The notes beneath the pieces are model-generated. The model did no database searches, was not told where the DNA came from, and saw only the letters and a list, made by a program, of their open reading frames with translations. A DNA stretch of 5,908 bases from Candidatus Bathyarchaeota archaeon (GTDB lineage Archaea > Thermoproteota > Bathyarchaeia > Bathyarchaeales > Bathycorpusculaceae), in assembly GCA_030589055.1 (NCBI GenBank), contig JAUUWK010000069.1:1-5908 (forward strand), in the 5' to 3' direction. The position numbers were made by a program, and so were the translations under genes. Within the stretch, counting starts at the first letter, position 1. Each line of letters begins with the position of its first letter. Shown here one piece after another: positions 1 through 5,588 of this stretch.

Positions 1-1
1 C

Positions 2-232
2 GTCGCAGAGAAGCTGCTGGGTTTTGACAGAGTTTCGGTGAAGTGTCAGGACGGACGCCAGCGTCTCTGCAGAATACGCGTGAAAATGAAAAGAAGAGCG
101 TGGATAAGACAGGGAGACATCGTTCTCGTGTCACCTTGGGACTTCCAGTTTGAAAAACGAGGCGACATCATTTGGCGATACAAGAGAAATCAGACCGAAT
201 GGCTGAGAAGAAAGGGATATCTCAAAGATTAG
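2..232 (+). CDS. eif1A: Translation initiation factor aIF1A (eIF1A), 5'-truncated by the window edge
   Basis: The last 76 codons of a protein that reads VAEKLLGFDRVSVKCQDG at its visible start and ends in a TAG stop at 230-232. The OB-fold core is recognisable: LGFDR, the C-x-DG-x-x-R turn, RLCRI, a basic KMKRRAWIRQGD stretch, IVLVSPWDFQ, then GDIIWRY and NQTEWLRRKGYL. These are hallmark blocks of aIF1A/eIF1A, the IF1 homologue that binds the 30S A site with aIF1 and aIF2 and promotes scanning and start-codon selection. The frame is open to the left edge, so the true start and the basic N-terminal tail lie outside the window. An internal GTG at 38 should not be taken as the start because homology continues upstream of it. 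Archaeal family members are about 100-115 residues, so roughly 25-40 residues are missing. The gene is convergent with the methylthiotransferase gene. Confidence 0.95.
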   Translation, partial: VAEKLLGFDRVSVKCQDGRQRLCRIRVKMKRRAWIRQGDIVLVSPWDFQFEKRGDIIWRYKRNQTEWLRRKGYLKD

Positions 233-266
233 CAGAAGAAGACTTGTTTTGCGAGATTGCAACATG

Positions 267-297
267 TGAGACTATTTTTCATAGTATCAATAAAAAA
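267..297. terminator. Probable bidirectional terminator between two convergent genes
   Basis: An imperfect inverted repeat (TGAGACTAT, loop TTTTC, ATAGTATCA; 8 of 9 positions pair) spans 267-289. It carries a five-T tract on + at 275-279, which could end the aIF1A transcript. A six-A tract at 292-297 reads as six T on -, about 45 nt after the methylthiotransferase stop. Archaeal termination relies mainly on U-rich tracts, so the T tracts matter more than the stem. The rest of the 233-341 spacer shows nothing else. Confidence 0.45.
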
Positions 298-341
298 GTG
301 GGGGAGTTGCGGGAGAAATCTCAATCTGCATTTTAAAGAAT

Positions 342-1646
342 TCATTCCACCATTTTGCCCTCCAAGTAAGTCCTAAAAGCCTTAACAACTTTCACGTGGA
401 ATGTCTTGCCGATTAGGTCGCTGGAACCAGCATCCTTCAGAACCACCGGTTTGTAAGCGAAGTTACGTCCAACCCAAGAACCAGAAACCTTGCCAACTTC
501 GTCCACAAAAACTTTGCCACTCCAGCCAACCCAATGTTGATTCCTCTTAAGAGCAACTTCTTTTGCCAACATGGCTGCCATGCGGCTTCTACGTTTAATC
601 TCTGGGAAAGACAGATAGTCTTCCTGCATGCCAGCTGCAATAGTTTTCGGCCTCGCAAAAAACTTCGAAACATTCAGTACGTCTGGTTCAACATCTTCAA
701 CTAAGCGTAAGGTTCGTGTGAAAGCTTCTTTTGTTTCGCCGGGAAAACCGCAAATAACATCCGTGGCTAGAGTGATGTCTGAAAAACTGGCTCTAAAAGT
801 ATTTACTACGTTTTTAAAGTCGTCTACGGAATAAGTCCGTCGCATGCGTTTCAGAATTTTGTCGTCGCCGCTTTGAACTGGCAAGTGGATAAACTTCAAG
901 ATTTTTTCACTTTGAAAAGCCTGAATTAGATCTTCTAGAATATTCTTTGCCAAGTTTGGGGTCATCATACCGACGCGAATCTTAAAATCTCTTTCAATAC
1001 TGCACAAAGCCTTAAGCAGATCTGCAAGATTTGTGCTCATATCCTTTCCATAACACGCTGTGTCTTGCGAGGTTATCCAAAACTCCCTAACTCCAGAAGC
1101 CAAATCTGCTCTCATTCTCTCAACAATTTCTTGAATACTGTAACTTCTCAGACGACCTCTAGCGAAAGCTACACAGCAATAGGCGCATGAACCTAAGCAG
1201 CCATAGCTTATGGGAATAATACCGATAACAGGGTTTAGCCGCAGTCGAGGAAGATTTGGGCTTGGTTTAGCATTCAAAGCGTCTTCTAAGGCAACAATCC
1301 TTTCACCATTCAAAACGCGCTTCACAACTTCAACGATTTTGTCGCCTGCTGCCGGACCAACAACTCCGTCAAAACGCACCTCTTCACGTAACCTTTCAAA
1401 GTTGATTAGAGGCAAGCATCCAGCAACGACTAATTTTTTATCTAACGAAACTCGTTTTAAAACCGTAATCATACGGTTTTCCGTCGGTCCCTTAACTGCG
1501 CACGTGTTGTGTATTACTATGTCTGCAGCCTCAATAGTCTTGACTAAGTTATATCCAGCATCTGCTAAGCATCCAGCCAAAACCTCTCCGTCAGCCAGAT
1601 TTGCCGAACAACCGAAACTCTTGACGTAAGCGTGCATACTTTTCAT
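342..1646 (-). CDS. tRNA (N6-threonylcarbamoyladenosine-37 C2) methylthiotransferase, archaeal CDKAL1-like
   Basis: A 434-residue radical-SAM enzyme expected to convert t6A37 to ms2t6A37 in ANN-decoding tRNAs, stabilising the anticodon loop. The N-terminal MTTase (UPF0004) domain (about 1-110) holds the three auxiliary-cluster cysteines: C13 in SFGCSAN, C49 in HNTCAVK and C77 in VAGCLP. The radical-SAM core (about 138-345) has the cluster motif at C150-x3-C154-x2-C157 (YGCLGSCAYC), followed by ARGRLRSY. The last roughly 65 residues form a TRAM RNA-binding domain (GKVFVDE to GKTFHVKV). The order MTTase-SAM-TRAM and the length fit the archaeal/eukaryotic e-MtaB branch (MiaB-like, as in human CDKAL1) rather than bacterial MiaB. 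ATG 1646 is chosen; a second ATG at 1637 is equally possible. Neither has an SD, which fits a leaderless or nearly leaderless mRNA. The gene is divergent from the RHH-ftsZ operon. Substrate is inferred from family. Confidence 0.93.
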   Translation of the reverse strand: MKSMHAYVKSFGCSANLADGEVLAGCLADAGYNLVKTIEAADIVIHNTCAVKGPTENRMITVLKRVSLDKKLVVAGCLPLINFERLREEVRFDGVVGPAAGDKIVEVVKRVLNGERIVALEDALNAKPSPNLPRLRLNPVIGIIPISYGCLGSCAYCCVAFARGRLRSYSIQEIVERMRADLASGVREFWITSQDTACYGKDMSTNLADLLKALCSIERDFKIRVGMMTPNLAKNILEDLIQAFQSEKILKFIHLPVQSGDDKILKRMRRTYSVDDFKNVVNTFRASFSDITLATDVICGFPGETKEAFTRTLRLVEDVEPDVLNVSKFFARPKTIAAGMQEDYLSFPEIKRRSRMAAMLAKEVALKRNQHWVGWSGKVFVDEVGKVSGSWVGRNFAYKPVVLKDAGSSDLIGKTFHVKVVKAFRTYLEGKMVE

Positions 1647-1673
1647 CGCAATACATTAAATGCTTCAATAAGG

Positions 1674-1689
1674 AATAAAAACATAAAGG
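1674..1689 (-). promoter_or_regulatory. Candidate TATA region for the methylthiotransferase gene
   Basis: Read on -, the stretch is CCTTTATGTTTTTATT. Its AT-rich part lies about 28-40 nt upstream of ATG 1646. With transcription starting about 25 nt downstream, the mRNA would have few or no leader bases, in keeping with the missing SD. The match to the archaeal TATA consensus is loose. Confidence 0.35.
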
Positions 1690-1737
1690 TTTGTAGAGTC
1701 GGAATTTACACAGATCTGAAAGGAGGTGTGGACAAGC

Positions 1738-1745
1738 TTTAAATA
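1738..1745 (+). promoter_or_regulatory. TATA box (TTTAAATA) of the RHH-ftsZ operon
   Basis: TTTAAATA matches the archaeal box A consensus TTTAWATA exactly, with a partly purine stretch (ACAAGC) in the upstream BRE position. TBP/TFB spacing puts the transcript start near 1765-1772, giving a leader of roughly 75 nt before the RHH start codon at 1844. No other TATA of this quality is seen on + between 1647 and 1843. Confidence 0.6.
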
Positions 1746-1758
1746 GAGAGGACCCAGC

Positions 1759-1771
1759 ATGCTTAAAGCAT
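1759..1771. promoter_or_regulatory. Perfect 13-bp inverted repeat at the predicted transcription start: candidate operator
   Basis: ATGCTT-A-AAGCAT is a perfect 6+1+6 palindrome starting 14 bp after the TATA box, over the expected initiation site. RHH dimers of dimers commonly bind short inverted repeats, and a protein bound here would block initiation of the RHH-ftsZ transcript. A single ATGCTT half-site recurs at 1660-1665, just upstream of the divergent methylthiotransferase start. The operator role and autoregulation by the adjacent RHH protein are inference. Confidence 0.4.
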
Positions 1772-1827
1772 ATTTTAATCATATCATATAGAAGTATAAC
1801 TTCGAACACGAATTCTGTAGCAGTATT

Positions 1828-1836
1828 GGAGGAGGG
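1828..1836 (+). promoter_or_regulatory. Strong Shine-Dalgarno site of the RHH gene
   Basis: GGAGGAGGG ends 7 nt before ATG 1844, an ideal distance. It fixes the start of the small RHH gene and supports it being truly translated. Confidence 0.8.
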
Positions 1837-1843
1837 AAATTTA

Positions 1844-1999
1844 ATGAAGATGATAACACTTTATCTTCCTGAACCTTATATTGAAGCGTTGAATCAACTT
1901 GTGAATGAAAAGTTCTATCCGAATAGGGCTGAAGCGATTCGTGTGGCTATCCGTGACTTGATAAACGATGAAGTCTGGCAGAGGAAAAGGGTTGGCTAA
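1844..1999 (+). CDS. cdrS: Small ribbon-helix-helix (CopG/Arc) transcription regulator, CdrS-like
   Basis: A 51-residue protein with TAA at 1997-1999. It is essentially one RHH domain: a DNA-contacting beta strand (MKMITLYLP, residues 1-9), helix A (about 11-23), then the conserved turn FYPNRAEAIRVAIRDLI at 24-40, where NRAEAIR starts helix B. The short basic tail ends QRKRVG. The F-x-NR(S/A)EAIR-x-A(I/V)R block is typical of archaeal RHH repressors, which bind DNA as dimers or tetramers. A strong SD sits 7 nt upstream. The gene overlaps the start of ftsZ, so the two are co-transcribed and probably translationally coupled. This matches the haloarchaeal cdrS-ftsZ2 operon, where CdrS regulates ftsZ2 and division. 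The symbol is given by that synteny and family, not by proven orthology; a generic RHH repressor is the alternative. The RHH fold is near certain, the division role is inferred. Confidence 0.88.
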   Translation: MKMITLYLPEPYIEALNQLVNEKFYPNRAEAIRVAIRDLINDEVWQRKRVG

Positions 2000-3110
2000 A
2001 ACGCATCCTACAGAGCAAGCGCTTAAGTATGCCTGGCATGACGCCGTAAATGCTGGAATCCGGCCTCTAGGATATTGCCGTATACTGGTGATCGGCGTGG
2101 GAGGAGCAGGCAACAACGCAGTGACAAGGCTTTTAGAGATGGGTATAGCTGGCGCGCAATGTATAGCAATAAACACGGATGCACTTCATCTGAATGCTTC
2201 AAGAACTCATGAAAAAAAATTGGTAGGTAAAAAACTGACAAGAGGTCTTGGAGTTGGAGGGAACCCTAGGCTTGGCAAGGCAGCAATTGAAGAATCAAGG
2301 GAGGGTGTTGAGGATCTGCTTACAGACGTGGACATAGTCTTCGTTACGGCTGGTTTGGGTGGAGAGACAGGAACTGGAGCTGCTCCGGTTATAGCGGAGA
2401 TTGCAAGACGAAAGGGGGCAATAACCGTCGGAGTTGTAACCACGCCTTTCCGCATTGAAAAGGGTCGAGTTGAATATGCTGCTCAAGCTTTGACTGAAAT
2501 GCGGAGACAATGCGACACAGTAGTTGTAATAGACAACAACAAGCTCATGCAACTTGTACCTCAGCTGCCTATAAACGAGGCATTCAGGGTCGCAGATCAA
2601 GTTTTGGCAAGCGTGATTCAGGGTATTGTTGAAATAATTTCAGCACCAAGTCTAATTAACCTTGACTTCGCGGACTTCAAAACAATTGTTAGACGGAGCG
2701 GAGTGGCTGTTGTGGGAGTAGGAGAGTCAGACGCACCAAATCGAGCAAAAGAAGCTGTTAAAAACGCGTTGAAAAGCCTGCTTTTAGATGTAGACTATGT
2801 GGGAGCGACAGGAGCACTAATCCATGTTACCGGCGACGACCAAATGACTATGGAGGAGGCAAATCGTGTGGGAGAAATAATAACAGAAACGATGGATGAC
2901 AACGCTTTGGTTATTTGGGGTGCAAGGGTAAATCCCGAATTAGATGGCATGTTAAAAGTTATGCTTGTCATGACTGGTGTAAAATCACCCCATCTCTTAA
3001 GTGGATTCGGAACAATCGCACCACAACTTTTCAACTTAGAACCCAACGCAGAGCCAGAGAAACCATTAGACATAAAACTCAACCTATACCAAATGGAAAA
3101 CTTCCAGTAA
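1968..3110 (+). CDS. ftsZ: Cell division protein FtsZ (tubulin-like GTPase)
   Basis: Polymerising GTPase that builds the cytokinetic ring at mid-cell; 380 residues from ATG 1968. The GTPase domain has the nucleotide loop GVGGAGNN (43-50), NTDALHL (69-75), the tubulin signature as GGETGTG (131-137), PFRIEKGR (160-167) and the T7 synergy loop NLDFADFK (231-238), with D233 and D236 for GTP hydrolysis across the subunit interface. The C-terminal FtsZ domain follows (GATGALIHVTGDD to LVMTGVKSP), then a linker of about 30 residues and the end LNLYQMENFQ, a possible partner-binding tail (SepF in other archaea). The usual third glycine of GGGTGTG is E133. The start is uncertain: TTG 1992, eight codons later, overlaps the RHH stop by 8 nt and has GAGG at 1981-1984 as SD, whereas ATG 1968 has none. 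The catalytic core is intact, so a working FtsZ is expected. Confidence 0.97.
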   Translation: MKSGRGKGLAKTHPTEQALKYAWHDAVNAGIRPLGYCRILVIGVGGAGNNAVTRLLEMGIAGAQCIAINTDALHLNASRTHEKKLVGKKLTRGLGVGGNPRLGKAAIEESREGVEDLLTDVDIVFVTAGLGGETGTGAAPVIAEIARRKGAITVGVVTTPFRIEKGRVEYAAQALTEMRRQCDTVVVIDNNKLMQLVPQLPINEAFRVADQVLASVIQGIVEIISAPSLINLDFADFKTIVRRSGVAVVGVGESDAPNRAKEAVKNALKSLLLDVDYVGATGALIHVTGDDQMTMEEANRVGEIITETMDDNALVIWGARVNPELDGMLKVMLVMTGVKSPHLLSGFGTIAPQLFNLEPNAEPEKPLDIKLNLYQMENFQ

Positions 3111-3130
3111 CCGCCTCCTCTTCCTCATGT

Positions 3131-3763
3131 CTAACCGAATTTTCTTTTGAGAAGTAAGAGTTCCTTTTTAAGTCTCATTGTTAAGGGTATGGCTTTGCCA
3201 TGGGGCGAGCATAAACCCTTCCTTATCGCCATGACAATTTCGTCAATTTCAGACTCAGCATCCACAAGCGTGTGTGCATAGCCTATCTCCGGTCCATAAT
3301 GGGCGTCGCTTCCAGCAACACGCGCAATCCCAAGCCGCGAGGCGATTTCTTCACTACGCGTTACACTGTAGTTAAAGGGAAACGCTGAAGCGTTTATCAC
3401 TTCTATTGCATCGAATCGTGGACTTATGCGTCTTTTCAGGCTCTCCTTAAAAAAAGTTACTGGATGACAAGCTACGGCTAAACCACCAGCTTCATGTATT
3501 CTATCCAAGGTTTCGTCTACACTTAGTCTAGGCGGAACTAACTCGTTAACATCGAGTCCGATAATATGTCCTTCTAAACTTGAGATTTCCATCCCAGGGA
3601 CTATTAAGAAGTCAGTTTCTTTCGCAATTTTCAGAGCGCCGTCGAGACTGTCATGATCTGTTATGGCAACTCCATCTAATCCACGTTTCTTGGCGTAAAG
3701 AATCAGATCTTTCCGTGTGATTAAGGCATCTGGAGAAAAAATAGTGTGGACGTGAAGATCCAT
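3131..3763 (-). CDS. PHP-domain metal-dependent phosphoesterase
   Basis: A 210-residue stand-alone PHP (polymerase and histidinol phosphatase) domain, a TIM-like barrel binding up to three metal ions. The ligand motifs are in order, numbered from ATG 3763: HVH (H4, H6), SPD (D12), TDHD (D36, H37), GME (E59), GHIIGLD (H66), CHP (H100) and SDAH (D153, H155). With the full set present it should be a working hydrolase. Relatives act on nucleotide bisphosphates, short RNA/DNA ends or histidinol phosphate; the sequence does not tell which. There is no polymerase or signal-peptide part, so it is cytoplasmic. ATG 3763 gives the usual MDLHVHT start; a TTG at 3775 adds four residues and is possible. 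It lies 24 bp downstream of metG on the same strand, suggesting one transcript, and is tail to tail with ftsZ. Confidence 0.88.
   Translation of the reverse strand: MDLHVHTIFSPDALITRKDLILYAKKRGLDGVAITDHDSLDGALKIAKETDFLIVPGMEISSLEGHIIGLDVNELVPPRLSVDETLDRIHEAGGLAVACHPVTFFKESLKRRISPRFDAIEVINASAFPFNYSVTRSEEIASRLGIARVAGSDAHYGPEIGYAHTLVDAESEIDEIVMAIRKGLCSPHGKAIPLTMRLKKELLLLKRKFG
3140..3169 (+). terminator. Possible T-rich termination zone for ftsZ inside the opposing PHP gene
   Basis: The 20-bp gap after the ftsZ stop has no T tract. The first ones on + are TTTTCTTTT (3140-3148) and a five-T tract near 3164-3168, both inside the 3' end of the opposing gene. If used, ftsZ mRNA would carry about 30-60 nt antisense to the PHP transcript. 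Weak evidence, from T tracts alone. Confidence 0.3.
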
Positions 3764-3787
3764 TTTAAGCGCCAAAACTTCACAGGC

Positions 3788-5485
3788 CTAGTCAACTTTA
3801 GACAGTTTTTCTCTAACTTTTTCCAGCATCTCGGCCAGTTTGCCGCTGCTGGCTTCTATTTTTCGGAATAAGGGCTTAGCCTCGCCTATTTTATGGCCTG
3901 CTGGCAACGGTTTTAGTGCTTCATTCCACTTTTGTTCATGAACACTGCCATGTAAGTTGAGAATTCTCCATAGTTTTTCTGCTATAAATGGAATGAAAGG
4001 CGCTGAAGCTATTGCTAGGGCTTTAACAGTTTGTGAGGCTATGTAAATCGTGCTTGCTGCTTTGTCTCTATCTTTCTTGATAACATTCCAAGGTTCCTTT
4101 TCGTTCAAGTATTGGTTTCCCATGCGACCTATAGTTACTATGTTGTTCGCTGCAGATTGCAGCCGACAGTTTTCAATTTCCTTGGCTATTGTTTCCACTT
4201 TCTCTTCAAGAGTTGTAAGGATGTGCTCATCATCCTTATCCAGGTGGCTTGGCTCCGGGACTTCGCTGTTGAAGTGTGTGTTTATGAATTTCAGTGTTCG
4301 GTGGATAAAATTGCCAAACGTGTCGTTCAAATCTGCATTAACTTTTTCGATGAAGATTGTCCATGAAAAGTTTGTGTCCTTTGTTTCAGGCCTTGTTGCC
4401 ATTAGGAAGTAACGCCAATAGTCTGCCGGAAAGAGTTCTAATGCTTCGTCTATAAATACGCCGATTCTGCGGCTTTTTGAAAAAGCTTTGCTTTTGAACT
4501 GGAGGAACTCTGTTGCTGAGACATTCCATGGCAAATTGTAGTCTTCATGAGACCCCAATAGTAAAGCTGGGAAAATAATCGTGTGAAATAGAATATTGTC
4601 CTTTCCAACAAAAAATAAGGTTTTGGCATCTTTATCGAACCAGTAGTCTCTCCATTTTTCTGGTTCCCTACAGTCTTTGAAATGTTCAATCGTTGCTGAA
4701 ACATAACCCAAGACGGCTTCGATCCAAACATAAATTGTCTTGCCTCCTCCTTCTGGAAAAGGAACTGGAATCCCCCAGGCAACATCTCTCGTAACCGCCC
4801 TTGGCTTCAGTCCTTCCTTGACAAAGTTTAAGCTGAAGTTTCTGGCATTGCTTGGCAACTGCCTGTTGCTATCAAGGTAGTCTCTAAGTTTTCCAGAAAA
4901 TTTTGACAAGTCAAAATACCAGTGCCTAGTCCTTTTTATTATTGGTTTGCTTCCGCAAATCACGCAGTAAGGCTTGTCCAGAAGCGTTGGTTCCAACAGT
5001 CTTCCACAAGCATCACATTGGTCTCCACGAGCACCTTCATGACTGCAGTAGGGACATTTTCCTTCAACAAATCTGTCTGGCAGAAAGCGACCACATTTTT
5101 CGCAGTGAAGCATCTCTGTTTCTTGAACAAAAATGTATCCGTTATCGTAGATTTTCATCAAGTGATTTTGCACAAAGCCTTTATGCACAGGATTCTCTGT
5201 TCTAGTGTAATTGTTGAATGAGAAACCCCATTTCTTAAATAGTTCAACGACTTTCGCATGGTTTTTGTCAGTTAACCGTTTAGGTGAAATACCCAGTCTG
5301 AGGGCTTCAACTTCAATTGGAGTTCCATGCTCGTCTGAACCACTTACCATGAGAACATCTTCGCCTTTTGAACGATAATATCTTGCCACAACATCAGCTG
5401 ACAAAACCTGCACTAACGTACCCAAATGGGGAAGATAGTTTACATATGGCCATCCACATGCAACTAAAACTTTGCCGAGTTCCAC
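3788..5485 (-). CDS. metG: Methionyl-tRNA synthetase (MetRS)
   Basis: Class I synthetase that charges initiator and elongator tRNA-Met; 565 residues, cytoplasmic. The Rossmann fold opens with CGWPYVNYLPHLGT, where HLGT (20-23) is the HIGH motif, followed by SGSDEHGTP (48-56). The connective insert has four Cys-x2-Cys knuckles (128/131, 144/147, 157/160, 174/177), enough for two zinc ions. YVWIEAVLGY (252-261) lines the methionine pocket and AFSKSRR (334-340) is the KMSKS loop. The helical anticodon-binding domain starts near NADLNDTFGNFIHR and runs to about residue 535. The protein ends in a short helical tail without the EMAPII/Trbp111-type tRNA-binding domain found on longer MetRSs; many archaea encode that separately. 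The GTG at 5485 is the only usable start: a stop lies upstream in frame and an SD directly precedes it. Probably first gene of a metG-PHP transcript. Confidence 0.97.
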   Translation of the reverse strand: MELGKVLVACGWPYVNYLPHLGTLVQVLSADVVARYYRSKGEDVLMVSGSDEHGTPIEVEALRLGISPKRLTDKNHAKVVELFKKWGFSFNNYTRTENPVHKGFVQNHLMKIYDNGYIFVQETEMLHCEKCGRFLPDRFVEGKCPYCSHEGARGDQCDACGRLLEPTLLDKPYCVICGSKPIIKRTRHWYFDLSKFSGKLRDYLDSNRQLPSNARNFSLNFVKEGLKPRAVTRDVAWGIPVPFPEGGGKTIYVWIEAVLGYVSATIEHFKDCREPEKWRDYWFDKDAKTLFFVGKDNILFHTIIFPALLLGSHEDYNLPWNVSATEFLQFKSKAFSKSRRIGVFIDEALELFPADYWRYFLMATRPETKDTNFSWTIFIEKVNADLNDTFGNFIHRTLKFINTHFNSEVPEPSHLDKDDEHILTTLEEKVETIAKEIENCRLQSAANNIVTIGRMGNQYLNEKEPWNVIKKDRDKAASTIYIASQTVKALAIASAPFIPFIAEKLWRILNLHGSVHEQKWNEALKPLPAGHKIGEAKPLFRKIEASSGKLAEMLEKVREKLSKVD

Positions 5486-5487
5486 GA

Positions 5488-5494
5488 CACCTCC
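5488..5494 (-). promoter_or_regulatory. Shine-Dalgarno site of metG
   Basis: On - the bases before the start read TTGGAGGTGTC-GTG. GGAGGTG is a perfect anti-16S match but sits only 2 nt from the GTG start (4 nt counted from GGAGG), closer than usual. It still supports this non-ATG start. Confidence 0.65.
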
Positions 5495-5549
5495 AACATC
5501 CCAGTTCTACGTTGACTATTACAAATTATGAATTGTATTACTTAAGAAG

Positions 5550-5588
5550 CATGGTTTTTCCGTAAACAACATGGTTTTTCACTTCCGT
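5550..5588. repeat. Imperfect direct repeat at the 3' end of the recombinase gene
   Basis: CATGGTTTTTCCGT (5550-5563) recurs at 5570-5588 as CATGGTTTTTC-ACTTC-CGT, identical apart from a 5-bp insertion. The second copy includes the recombinase stop codon and its last codons; the first lies in the spacer before metG, so the gene end looks partly duplicated. It could be an attachment-site or recombinase-binding remnant, or slippage. The rest of the 5486-5578 spacer is AT-rich, as expected for the metG promoter, but shows no clear TATA box. Confidence 0.5.

Noticed and set aside
1210..1629. 139-codon reading frame on + opposite the methylthiotransferase gene
   Set aside because: Antisense shadow of a confidently identified gene; low-complexity S/T/K/R composition and no recognisable motif.
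1759..1791. Ten-codon ORF (MLKAYFNHII) in the leader region before the RHH gene
   Set aside because: It has no SD at a workable distance, its ATG falls in the palindrome at the expected transcription start, and the composition looks random. Not enough for a leader peptide call.
1591..1809. 72-codon reading frame on - across the start of the methylthiotransferase gene and the divergent promoter region
   Set aside because: It overlaps the real gene's N-terminus in another frame, runs through the TATA box and palindrome, and shows no domain or SD.
1841..2176. Long antisense frame over the RHH gene and the ftsZ start
   Set aside because: Two well-supported + genes with an SD and family motifs explain this DNA; the antisense product has no family features.
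4450..4785. 111-codon frame on - within metG
   Set aside because: Alternative-frame shadow inside an intact metG coding region.
5486..5578. Possible tRNA or intact att site in the spacer between the recombinase and metG
   Set aside because: No cloverleaf, T-loop or anticodon-arm pattern is visible; only the short direct repeat is supportable.
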